Of a DNA stretch of 8,849 nucleotides, positions 1 through 7,582 are shown one piece after another. The first letter of the stretch is position 1; every line of letters begins with the position of its first letter. This DNA comes from Bryobacterales bacterium (GTDB taxonomy: Bacteria; Acidobacteriota; Terriglobia; Bryobacterales; Bryobacteraceae): positions 10,691-19,539 of the forward strand of contig PKYZ01000411.1 in NCBI GenBank assembly GCA_003132865.1, given 5' to 3'. The notes below the pieces were generated by a model. The model was not told where the DNA came from. It searched no databases and saw nothing but the letters and a program-made list of their open reading frames with translations. The translations under genes and the position numbers were made by a program.

Positions 1-5
1 CCCAC

Positions 6-1415
6 TCACTTGCGGCTGACTAGCACAAACCGGTTATCTACCCAGTCCAGTACGTAGTCGTAGCTGCTGGGGTCCACGTGTATGTTGTGCTCCTTCCACA
101 CGGTCATGCGCTCCACCTGCAGCTTTGGGTCGCCGTAATAAAGCCGCATCACGAAGACCACGTCATAGTCGTCGCGCCCCTCGGCGTCGGAAAGCAGCAG
201 AATGCGTGCGCCTTTGCGGGGCGCTGGGATCAACGCGTGGATTTGCTCGATGTAGCGCCGGTAGCGCCCTTGCAAATCGTGCGCAGCCTTAGCGTGCATC
301 GGGATCCACGTTCGCTGCCAGGGCGCCAACACGACAATGAGCGCCGCGAACAAGAACAGCCGCCTGCCGGGGAGGGATTCGACGAGCCAGTCTAATAACC
401 CGCTGGCATACACAGCCCAGCCAACCGAGGGCACCAAATAGCCGGAACCGGTCCGACCGGGAATAAACGCCAGCGGCAACACGCCCACGGCTATGAATCC
501 TATCCCCCACAACAGGCAGCGCCGCCGGGTAATGGCGGCCAGCGCCAGCATCGCAGCCATTATCTCGGCTATCCGCCAGGAGGAAATACTCACTGGATTG
601 TATATAAGCTGCCGCAAATAGTGCGCGAGCGACTGGAAGTAAGCGGCCACCGAGTAGTGCGGTTGGTATGGCCCTACCAGCCACAACGAATGCGGGCCAT
701 ACTTCTTGCCAACGATATAGGCAATATCGGCTAATCCGCCAATGAGCGCAAATCGGCCTTCCTGCCGTATCCAGCGCCACAGTTCCGCGAGCTTCCAATT
801 CGCGGGCGGGTGCCATACCAACTCGTACAACCCCACGGCAACGGGTAGGGACACCGCGATCTCCTTGGCATCCAACGCCGCCACGAAAAGGCCAAACACC
901 AGCGCCAGACGGCCCCAGCCAAGCGGGCGCCCCGCCTGGCGAGAGTGCACGTACAACGCGAACGCGCCCCAGAAGAACATATAGGCCAGGACGTCGTAAA
1001 TGTTCCCGGTATCGAAGTACGCTGCTGAAAACGTGGGGTTGATGCCAAGCAGCATTAGGGCTATGAGCGCGCCCCAACGCGATCCCGTAAGCTGCCACAC
1101 CACCAGCGCCAGCAATGCAAAGTCCACCGAAAGCAATGCCAGCGCCGCGATATGGAACGGCAGCGGGTGAAATCCCCACAAATCGAAGATCGGCCGGTAG
1201 AATAGACCTCCCGCCGGGCGGTAGAAGGTCGACCAGAATGCCAGGTTCGCCTTCAACAAGGCGGGCCACGGCCGCGCCCAGTAGATATGCATGTTCATCA
1301 GGTCGTCGGCGCTGAACCAGGAAGCCAATCCCCCGCGAACCAGGTAGACGAACCATGCAAGCAGAGCCACTCCCGCCGCCAGCGCCGGCACTTTGCTCAA
1401 CCTATCCGTGCGCAT
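6..1415 (-). CDS. Polytopic GT-C-type membrane glycosyltransferase, TMTC/PMT-like
   Basis: The protein has 469 residues and many hydrophobic segments, starting with a membrane helix at about residues 11-29. Right after it comes FSADDLMNMH (residues 34-43), whose Asp-Asp pair sits where GT-C enzymes carry their catalytic acidic motif in the first extracytoplasmic loop. Then follow YRPIFDLWG...PFHI (about 73-89) and DAKEIAVSLP (182-191), which resemble conserved blocks in TMTC-type and related bacterial O-mannosyl/O-glycosyl transferases ('YRP...H' and 'KE-V-LP'). Known members take sugar from a polyprenyl-phosphate carrier and transfer it outside the cytoplasm; sugar and acceptor here are unknown. 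It is the last gene of the three-gene operon. Its ATG lies 5 bases after the upstream stop, and GAGGTG inside the upstream gene's last codons lies 11 bases before the ATG, so coupled translation is likely. It has no similarity I can see to the duplicated GT-C module upstream and lacks its beta-sandwich tail. The family call is fairly safe; the exact reaction is inferred. Confidence 0.85.
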   Translation of the reverse strand: MRTDRLSKVPALAAGVALLAWFVYLVRGGLASWFSADDLMNMHIYWARPWPALLKANLAFWSTFYRPAGGLFYRPIFDLWGFHPLPFHIAALALLSVDFALLALVVWQLTGSRWGALIALMLLGINPTFSAAYFDTGNIYDVLAYMFFWGAFALYVHSRQAGRPLGWGRLALVFGLFVAALDAKEIAVSLPVAVGLYELVWHPPANWKLAELWRWIRQEGRFALIGGLADIAYIVGKKYGPHSLWLVGPYQPHYSVAAYFQSLAHYLRQLIYNPVSISSWRIAEIMAAMLALAAITRRRCLLWGIGFIAVGVLPLAFIPGRTGSGYLVPSVGWAVYASGLLDWLVESLPGRRLFLFAALIVVLAPWQRTWIPMHAKAAHDLQGRYRRYIEQIHALIPAPRKGARILLLSDAEGRDDYDVVFVMRLYYGDPKLQVERMTVWKEHNIHVDPSSYDYVLDWVDNRFVLVSRK

Positions 1416-1432
1416 GCCGCCTATTGCACCTC
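1413..1432 (-). promoter_or_regulatory. Stop-start junction with embedded ribosome binding site (second to third gene)
   Basis: The minus strand reads GAGGTGCAATAG, then GCGGC, then ATG. The same Glu-Val-Gln-stop codons as at the upstream junction supply GAGGTG, here 11 bases before the start, which is longer than ideal; the GC-rich 5-base gap could pair only weakly. Translation of the third gene is probably coupled to the second, more loosely than at the other junction. Confidence 0.5.
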
Positions 1433-3910
1433 AAAGGCATCCACATCGATCCAGCGATCGGAAGATTTCGGGTTTTTGTCCGGCAGTATGGTAATGACGG
1501 CAAGGTGCTGGCCGGCGCCGATTGTGAAGGTTGTCCGGCTTTGCCATTCCGCTTTGGGAGAGTAAAGATCCAGTGTCGCCCTGCGGACGCCATCGATAGT
1601 GATATCCGCCATGCCGCGGTTAGCCGCCTTGGTATAAACATAGGTCAGCGAGCCGCCCCGGAACGCAAAGCGAACTTCGGAGCCCGGTAAGTTGGCATAG
1701 GTTACGGTATGGGAGTGCGTTTGAGGAAATACCTTGTCCTTAATCCAGGGCCCGTGAAACACGATGGCGGGGTCGAAGTCGTCGTATATTCCGGGTAGAA
1801 CGGTCAACGGCTCGCGGTCGGCCTGACCGGTTGCCTGACAACTATTTTCGATCCGCGCCAGGAACAACCAAGCTGCCTGGTATTCGGGGGTGACGCAGTC
1901 TTTGAGAAGGTCCCGCAAAGCCGGAGGACCGATATTGACTCCAGCATCGGGTTTCGGGGCGGCTATGTAGTGAACGTTCCATTGGTCCAGAATGCCGGCG
2001 GTATCCCGCGCGTTGCGCGCGAGCTGCAGACGGGCCCACACGCCATACTGGTGCCAGCCGTTCACATACACGTCGGCGTTGAATGCGGCCAGGTCGCTGC
2101 CGTCGGCCAGGAAAACCGGAGAACCCGGATGTTCGCGGTTCATGTATTGGCCGATCTCACGAATCGGCGCGTGCTTATGTATATAAACTTGGCGCATGGC
2201 TCGCGACAGCGGGGCGTGTTCATAGAAATCGCCTTGATAGAAACCAGAAGACGGCAGGAACCACGTGTTGAGAAGCACACAGGCAACGGCAACCGTCATC
2301 AGCGCGCGTCTCAAAACTCCCGGCGTCAACCAGCCTAGCAGAGCCGCTAACGGCACCAGCATCAGGGGCAGGGCGGGGTACAGATAGCGGGCGTTGGGCA
2401 GGAGCTTGAGAACGATCGCGGCTCCGGCAATCGATATCACCGCCGCGCTCACCGCGGGGCGGCGCCTGACAGCCGGCAGCGCGATCAAGCCCAGCGGCAC
2501 GAGCAGCAGGTAGTGAAAGCCGAGCGAGCCAGGCCGCCCTTCACAGTAACGGTCGCTGTGGAATGTCAAGTCATACGGCGTACGGAAGGCGATTGGTTGG
2601 TTGTAGCGGTAATCCACGAACTTCGCGCTGTGGTCCACCAGCGGCGACGGCAACTTCTGATTCAGGAACGGGAATATCGGATTCCTGGTCATCCCCCAGG
2701 CGATCGCGTAGGTGGGCAGCGCGGCTGCCAGCAGCAAAGCGGCGGCGATGCCACTGGAGAGCGCCGGTCCGGAACCCAAGCGTCCCCATTGGCGGCGAAC
2801 TTCGATGGCCGCGACGGGCAAGGCCGCCGCAACATACGCCAACCCGCCGAACTTGGTGGCCAGCGCCGTCCCGCCCAGTACGGCCGCGGCATACAGAAAG
2901 CGCCTCCGGCCCGTGTCGCCGAACTGCCAGATCGCCACGGCCATGCCAACCACCATGGCGGCCAGGAGGTTCTCTATAAAGAGCGAGCCGGTGACCAATT
3001 GCACCAGCGAAGTGCTCGCAAACAAGGCCAGGATCACGAATCCGATGGCCGGACTTACAAAGCGGCGCACGGCGCGATAAAGCAGACCTTCCACCAGGAG
3101 TAACATTACGAAGTTCAGCAACCGCGCCGCGAACTCTCCGCCCAGCAGGTAGACCATGGTGTAACACCAGTCCGCCCCCATCGGCATCACGGACCAAAAA
3201 ATGCGGCCGGGCCGGTAGGTGAAGACGTGGTGCAGGGCAATATTCGTGGAAATCGCCAGATGCATGGCGAGGCCGTCCGCGCTGGCCTCGGGCTGGGGGA
3301 CGATCAACCAGTGCATGCCGAGCACGAATACCAGCAGCGCGAACGCCGCTACCTGGAGCCGCGGGCGCGGGCGGGATCGCACCAGCGCGCTACCCCATGA
3401 CACTAATCGCCGCCCCACGCCGCGCATGTCGATCAGCACCGAAATCGCCAGCAGAATCAAGTAAACCGCCGGGTAATTCACCGGCAGCCGCGCCAGGAAC
3501 GTCATCAGAAAGATATAAACCGCGATGCCCAGCAGCGTGGCGCAGAGCTGGTTATCCGGGGACGAGTCGTCGCTTGTGCCCAGCAGCTTCGATCCCAATG
3601 CGCACGAGGCGAGCAGAAAGGCCGCCACCGCCATCAGCGCTATCGGTCCGATGGCCACCGCTGTCGCCGCCACGACCAGAAGGGCGACGATTGGTGCGAA
3701 CGCAGACGGAACGGTCAGCAAGATGGTCAGACTCGCTGCCCAATAAATCTTGGTGTAGTGAATCAAGCGATAGCGGCCGACGTGCGTCCAACCCGAATGC
3801 CGCAACAACAGCCGGTCGGCGCGGAAGCCGTGCAGAACAACCCCCAGCAACACGACAGCGAGGGCGGCCAGCAGTGCGCGCGGCATCCAGGCCGGGACTC
3901 TGTCGATCCA
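1421..3910 (-). repeat. Tandem direct repeat, downstream copy (about 2.49 kb)
   Basis: This stretch matches 3919-6399 in the same orientation at DNA level, from TGGATCGA at the upstream end through the shared last codons and stop GAGGTGCAATAG. Identity is high throughout and uneven: some blocks of 35-45 bases are identical (for example 1601-1645 with 4099-4143). Net length differs by nine bases, explained by a one-codon and a two-codon difference. It makes up nearly all of the second gene. Confidence 0.9.
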
Positions 3911-3919
3911 GGTGCGCAC
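1421..3919 (-). CDS. GT-C-like polytopic membrane protein with C-terminal beta-sandwich; tandem paralogue of the upstream fusion's C-terminal part
   Basis: This 832-residue protein is predicted to have roughly 12-14 membrane helices (first about 11-30, last about 535-556), then a soluble, probably periplasmic part (about 560-832). Residues 213-222 (SADGLAMHLA, Asp215) and MPMGADW (245-251) match the first large loop of bacterial GT39-like enzymes ('DALAYHL...P' blocks), so Asp215 is a candidate catalytic residue. The last ~105 residues (VYTKAANRG..., ATLDLYSP, ending IDVDAFEVQ) look like a galactose-binding-like beta-sandwich seen in bacterial surface proteins. From Trp4 onward it aligns with residues 358-1184 of the upstream gene, differing by three residues in length, about 80% identical by eye; it lacks the GT2 and GtrA domains and would depend on a donor made elsewhere. 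Translation starts at GTG (3917-3919), overlapping the upstream TAG by one base, with GAGGTG five bases before it. The reading frame is intact, so it is probably functional. The glycosyltransferase role is inferred from family resemblance. Confidence 0.85.
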   Translation of the reverse strand: MRTWIDRVPAWMPRALLAALAVVLLGVVLHGFRADRLLLRHSGWTHVGRYRLIHYTKIYWAASLTILLTVPSAFAPIVALLVVAATAVAIGPIALMAVAAFLLASCALGSKLLGTSDDSSPDNQLCATLLGIAVYIFLMTFLARLPVNYPAVYLILLAISVLIDMRGVGRRLVSWGSALVRSRPRPRLQVAAFALLVFVLGMHWLIVPQPEASADGLAMHLAISTNIALHHVFTYRPGRIFWSVMPMGADWCYTMVYLLGGEFAARLLNFVMLLLVEGLLYRAVRRFVSPAIGFVILALFASTSLVQLVTGSLFIENLLAAMVVGMAVAIWQFGDTGRRRFLYAAAVLGGTALATKFGGLAYVAAALPVAAIEVRRQWGRLGSGPALSSGIAAALLLAAALPTYAIAWGMTRNPIFPFLNQKLPSPLVDHSAKFVDYRYNQPIAFRTPYDLTFHSDRYCEGRPGSLGFHYLLLVPLGLIALPAVRRRPAVSAAVISIAGAAIVLKLLPNARYLYPALPLMLVPLAALLGWLTPGVLRRALMTVAVACVLLNTWFLPSSGFYQGDFYEHAPLSRAMRQVYIHKHAPIREIGQYMNREHPGSPVFLADGSDLAAFNADVYVNGWHQYGVWARLQLARNARDTAGILDQWNVHYIAAPKPDAGVNIGPPALRDLLKDCVTPEYQAAWLFLARIENSCQATGQADREPLTVLPGIYDDFDPAIVFHGPWIKDKVFPQTHSHTVTYANLPGSEVRFAFRGGSLTYVYTKAANRGMADITIDGVRRATLDLYSPKAEWQSRTTFTIGAGQHLAVITILPDKNPKSSDRWIDVDAFEVQ

Positions 3920-3930
3920 TATTGCACCTC
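3917..3930 (-). promoter_or_regulatory. Coupled stop-start junction with embedded ribosome binding site (fusion gene to second gene)
   Basis: On the minus strand the sequence reads GAGGTGCAATAGTG. GAGGTG encodes Glu-Val at the end of the fusion protein and serves as a Shine-Dalgarno sequence. TAG is its stop, and the final G of TAG begins the GTG start of the next gene. The spacing of five bases and the one-base overlap point to translational coupling. Confidence 0.75.
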
Positions 3931-6399
3931 AAGTGCATCCACATCGATAAATCGATCGGAGGATTTCTGGTTTTTATCCGGCAGTATGGTAATGACGGCA
4001 AGGTGCTGGCCGGCGCCCAGTTTGAAGTTTGTCCGGCTTTGCCATTCAGCCTTGGGAGAGTAAAGATCCAACGTGGCCTTGCGGACGCCATCTATGGCGA
4101 TATCCGCCATGCCGCGGTTAGCCGCCTTGGTATAAACATAGGTGAGCAGACCACCCTGGAACGCAATGCGAACTTGGGAGCCCGGTAAGTTGGAAAACGT
4201 TACGGTATTGGAGTGCGCTTGGGGCCATCCCTTGTCGTGAGTCCAGGAGCCTTGATACACGATGACCGGGTCGGAGTCGTCGTACAATCCGGGCCCGAAG
4301 GTAAGCGGCTCGCGGCTGGCGACGGGCTGACAATTACTTTCGATGTGCGCCAGGAACAACCGAGCTGTCTGGTATTCGGGGGTGTCGCACTTGTCGAGAA
4401 GGTCCCTCAAAGCTGGAGGCCCGAAATTGACTCCAGCATCCGGTTTCGGGGCGACTATGTAGTGAACGTTCCATCGATCCAGAATGCCGGCGATTTCGAG
4501 CGGGTTGCGCGCGCCCCAGATGCGGAGGAACACGTTAAACTCATGCCAGCCATTCGAGTAGACTTCGGCGTTGAATGCGGACAGTTCGCTGCCGTCGGCA
4601 AGAAACACCGGAGCGCCGGGGTGTGTGCGATTCATGTATTGGCCGACCTCGCGGATGGGTGCGCATTTGTGAATGTACACTTGTCGCATGGCGCGCGACA
4701 GAGGAGCCTTTTCATAGAAATCGCCGTGAGAATAGTTTGAAGATGGCACGAACCAGGTGTTGAGTAACACGCAAGCTACCGCGAGCGCAATCAGGGCGCG
4801 TCTCAAAACGCCCGGCGTCAACCAGCCGAGCAGAGCCGCCAAGGGCACCAGGACCAACGGCAGGGACGGATATAGATAGCGGTCATAGGGCAGAAACTTG
4901 AGAACGATAAAGGCTCCGCCAAATGATATCACCGCCGCGCTCACTGCGGGGCGGCGCCTGACGGCCAACAGTGCGATCAAGCCTAACGGCACGAGCAGCA
5001 GGTAATGAAAGCCGAGGGACCCAGCCCGGCCTTCACTGTACCGATCTGTGTGAAATGTCAAGTCGTACGGCGTGCGGAAGGCGATTGGTTGTCTGTAGTG
5101 GGTGTCTATGAACGTCGCAGCATGGTCTACCAGCGGCGACGGAAACTGCCGATTCAGGAATGGGAACATGGGATCCGCAGTCATCCACCAGGAGATCGCG
5201 TAAGTGGGCAGCGCGGCTGCGAGCAGCAAAGCGGCGGCGATGGCGCTTGAGAGCGCCGGTCTGGAAGCGAGGCGATTCCATTGGCGGCGAACTTCGATAG
5301 CCGCGACAGGCAATGCCGCGGCAACATACGCCACACCGCCAATCTTAACCGCGAGCGTTGTCCCGCCCAGCACGGCCGCGGCATACAGAAAGCGCCTCTG
5401 GCCCGTGTCGCCGAACCGCCCGATGGCTACGGCCATTCCGATAACCATGGCAGCCTGGAAGTTCTCCACCAGCAGCGAGCCGGTGACCAGTTGCACGAGC
5501 GAAGTACTCGCAAACAGGGCCGGCATCACGAATGCAATCGCCGGACTTACAAACCGGCGCGCGGCGCAATAAAGCAGCGCCTCCACCAGCAGTAACATCG
5601 CAAAGTTCAGCAGCCGCGCGGCGAACTCTCCACCCAGCAGGTAGACTATGGTGTAACACCAATCCGCACCCATCGGCATCACAGACCATAAGATGCGGCC
5701 GGGCTGGTAGGTGAAGACGTGGTGCAGGGCGATATTCGTGGGAATCGCCAGATGCATGGCGAGGCCGTCCGCGCTGGACTCGGGCTGGGGGACGATCAAC
5801 CAGTGCATGCCGAGCACGAAAACCAGCAGCACGAACGCCGCTACCTGGAGCCGCGGGCGCGGGCGGGATAGCACGAGCGCCCCGACCCATGACACTAATC
5901 GCCGCCCGACGCCGCGGATATCGAGCAGCACCGGAATAGCCAGCAGGATCGAGTAAACCGCCGGGTAGTTCACCGGCAGCCGCGCCAGGAACGTCATCAG
6001 AAAGATATAAACGGCGATGCCCAACAGCGTACCGCAGAGTTGATTTTCCGCGGACAGGTCGCCGCTGGTGCGCAGCAGCTTCGATCCCAACGCACATGAA
6101 GAGACCAGAAAGGCCATCACAGCCAGCAGCGCAAGCGGTCCGATGGCGATCGCCGTTGCCATGGTGACCAGCAGGGCGACGATGGGCGCGTAGGCAGCCG
6201 GCGCGATCAGAAGGACGGCGATGCTCACGGTCCAGAAAATCTTGGTGTAGTGAATGAAGCGAAACTGGCCGACCGGCGTCCAGCCCGAATCCAGGAATAA
6301 CCGCCCGGCGCGGAAGCCGTGGAAGACAACTCCCAGCAACACCACGGCGGCGGCCGCCAGCACCGCGCGCGGAATCCAGGCCGGGACCCTATCGATCCA
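3919..6399 (-). repeat. Tandem direct repeat, upstream copy (about 2.48 kb)
   Basis: This is the partner of the repeat at 1421-3910. It encodes the GT-C-like region, soluble region and beta-sandwich of the fusion gene (residues 359-1184). The two copies are directly adjacent, separated only by about 8 bases that supply the start codon of the second gene. The fusion gene's GT2 and GtrA parts (6400-7473) are not duplicated in the window. Confidence 0.9.
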
Positions 6400-7473
6400 A
6401 GCCGGTTTAGCGCGCTTCGGGCGAGACTCCAGCGGGCTCTTGCCGAAAATGAAGTCGCGTTGAATGGCGAAATTAGCGAAGAACAGGAGTGTTTCGACTA
6501 ACAGCTTGGCGGGGAGCAACTGGATATGAAAACGCGAATTCAGCAGTTGGATGCCGGCATATGAAGCGGCGCCGCTCAAGCACACCAACAGGAGATACCC
6601 CGGCAGAACGGATGCGTGCCGCAACTTAGAGTAAAAGACGGTCCGCCGTACCATGGAGTAATTGAACGCCACTGCCAGCAGTCTCCCGAGAGCCTGCGAT
6701 GCGGCCACGTTTCCCAGGCGGCGGTATGCCAGGTAGAAGACCAACGTGTCGAGCGCGGCGGTCGCGAGCGATACGGAGCTGAACCGCAGCAGCACGAAGT
6801 AGATCTTCATCGAATCGATGAGCGGATTGAAGTGCGACGTCCGGTTGCCCGGTTCATAGATCGTCCGGATGGGTACTTCGGCGATCCGGATGGCTTGCTG
6901 CCGCACGGCGATGAGCATGTCCAGTTCGAAGTCGTAGCCGTTGGCCTCCAGCCGCAGCAGGCGCGGCAGCAATCGAGCGGGGATGCCGCGCAGGCCGGTC
7001 TGAGTGTCCGAGACATTTTGGCCCACCAGCGCGCGCATGACGGTGCGCGTGACGACATTGCCCACACGGCTGCGCAGGGGAACGCCGCCGCTGAAAGTGC
7101 GGGTTCCCAGGACGACGCGATCCGGCTCGGCGACGAGCCTATCGGCGACTTGCTCGATATCGTCGGGATGGTGCTGGCCGTCGGCATCCGCGGTGACGAC
7201 TCCCTGCAAGCCCGGAAAGGCGCACAGCGCATAGTTGATGCCGGTCTTCAGAGCGGCGCCCTTGCCGAGATTTATCGCGTGACGCACCAGCCGGACCTTC
7301 GGAAATTCCTCGGCGCGGCGGAAGGTTTCCCGGTAATCGGGACCGCTGCCATCATCCACCAGGACAATTGCGGGGATGGACTTTTCCGAAAGCGCGCCGA
7401 TCAGTTGGAGCAGGCTCTTCTCGGGGCGATACGCGGGAACGATCACGGCGAGACGGACCGTTTCCGCTTGCAT
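3919..7473 (-). CDS. Trifunctional fusion: GT2 polyprenyl-phosphate glycosyltransferase, GtrA flippase-like domain, GT-C-like transferase with beta-sandwich tail
   Basis: The 1184-residue protein opens with a GT2 domain (about 7-220): LAVIVPAY, DDGSG (40-44), the metal/nucleotide motif DADGQHHPDD (96-105), TQTGLRG (157-163) and NGYDFELDML (178-187), all typical of dolichol/polyprenyl-phosphate sugar synthases. EVPIRTIYE...SHFNPLIDS (199-221) leads into a GtrA domain (about 228-345, four helices, with FNYSMVRRTVF and ANFAIQRDFIF), as in known GT2-GtrA fusions. After a short basic linker (about 346-357) comes a GT-C-like region (about 12-14 helices, 370-910; SADGLAMHLA with candidate Asp569), a soluble region, and a C-terminal beta-sandwich (about 1080-1184). 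Expected role: make, flip and use a lipid-linked sugar. I chose ATG 7473 because the GT2 fold begins at once; a weaker GTG at 7527 is possible, and the frame stays open to 7953, but that part is antisense to the receptor gene and reads as low-complexity sequence. No strong ribosome binding site precedes either start. Domain calls are firm for GT2 and GtrA, moderate for the GT-C part. Confidence 0.9.
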   Translation of the reverse strand: MQAETVRLAVIVPAYRPEKSLLQLIGALSEKSIPAIVLVDDGSGPDYRETFRRAEEFPKVRLVRHAINLGKGAALKTGINYALCAFPGLQGVVTADADGQHHPDDIEQVADRLVAEPDRVVLGTRTFSGGVPLRSRVGNVVTRTVMRALVGQNVSDTQTGLRGIPARLLPRLLRLEANGYDFELDMLIAVRQQAIRIAEVPIRTIYEPGNRTSHFNPLIDSMKIYFVLLRFSSVSLATAALDTLVFYLAYRRLGNVAASQALGRLLAVAFNYSMVRRTVFYSKLRHASVLPGYLLLVCLSGAASYAGIQLLNSRFHIQLLPAKLLVETLLFFANFAIQRDFIFGKSPLESRPKRAKPAWIDRVPAWIPRAVLAAAAVVLLGVVFHGFRAGRLFLDSGWTPVGQFRFIHYTKIFWTVSIAVLLIAPAAYAPIVALLVTMATAIAIGPLALLAVMAFLVSSCALGSKLLRTSGDLSAENQLCGTLLGIAVYIFLMTFLARLPVNYPAVYSILLAIPVLLDIRGVGRRLVSWVGALVLSRPRPRLQVAAFVLLVFVLGMHWLIVPQPESSADGLAMHLAIPTNIALHHVFTYQPGRILWSVMPMGADWCYTIVYLLGGEFAARLLNFAMLLLVEALLYCAARRFVSPAIAFVMPALFASTSLVQLVTGSLLVENFQAAMVIGMAVAIGRFGDTGQRRFLYAAAVLGGTTLAVKIGGVAYVAAALPVAAIEVRRQWNRLASRPALSSAIAAALLLAAALPTYAISWWMTADPMFPFLNRQFPSPLVDHAATFIDTHYRQPIAFRTPYDLTFHTDRYSEGRAGSLGFHYLLLVPLGLIALLAVRRRPAVSAAVISFGGAFIVLKFLPYDRYLYPSLPLVLVPLAALLGWLTPGVLRRALIALAVACVLLNTWFVPSSNYSHGDFYEKAPLSRAMRQVYIHKCAPIREVGQYMNRTHPGAPVFLADGSELSAFNAEVYSNGWHEFNVFLRIWGARNPLEIAGILDRWNVHYIVAPKPDAGVNFGPPALRDLLDKCDTPEYQTARLFLAHIESNCQPVASREPLTFGPGLYDDSDPVIVYQGSWTHDKGWPQAHSNTVTFSNLPGSQVRIAFQGGLLTYVYTKAANRGMADIAIDGVRKATLDLYSPKAEWQSRTNFKLGAGQHLAVITILPDKNQKSSDRFIDVDALEVQ

Positions 7474-7582
7474 GGGTGACTCTGTTTTGGCTATGTCCTC
7501 AGCCTGCGCTTCGTCTGTGCTGTTCACGTATTCTACAGGGTATCGCGTCTTGCCACGACTCTGGTAACTTGAAAGAACTGGA
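7474..7582. promoter_or_regulatory. Divergent intergenic region between the glycosyltransferase operon and the receptor gene
   Basis: These 109 bases must carry the start signals of both divergent genes if each is transcribed from here. On the minus strand TAGAAT (complement of 7530-7535) fits a -10 box in five of six positions and would start a leader of about 50 bases before ATG 7473, but I see no good -35 box. On the plus strand I see no convincing promoter at a workable distance from ATG 7583. No clear operator-like inverted repeat was seen. Confidence 0.3.

Noticed and set aside
289..1356. Minus-strand open frame of 355 codons overlapping the third gene in another frame
   Set aside because: The sequence is Gly/Arg/Ala-rich without motifs, while the overlapping 469-residue frame has clear GT-C motifs and membrane helices.
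1421..3919. The second gene as a decaying pseudogene copy
   Set aside because: No stop or frameshift over 832 codons; its length differences from the parent copy are whole codons, and it has a good ribosome binding site and start.
3397..4188. Plus-strand open frame of 263 codons across the junction of the two repeat copies
   Set aside because: Antisense to both genes, Pro/Arg/Ser-rich and without a domain; a copy-related shadow also appears near 1355-1690.
6616..7479. Plus-strand open frame of 287 codons
   Set aside because: It is fully antisense to the GT2 and GtrA domains; the translation is rich in Gln, Arg, Gly and Asp with no recognisable domain. Long antisense frames are expected in GC-rich coding DNA.
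7565..7570. TAACTT as a -10 box for the receptor gene
   Set aside because: It lies only 12 bases before the ATG, leaving no room for a leader with the ribosome binding site, and has no matching -35 box.
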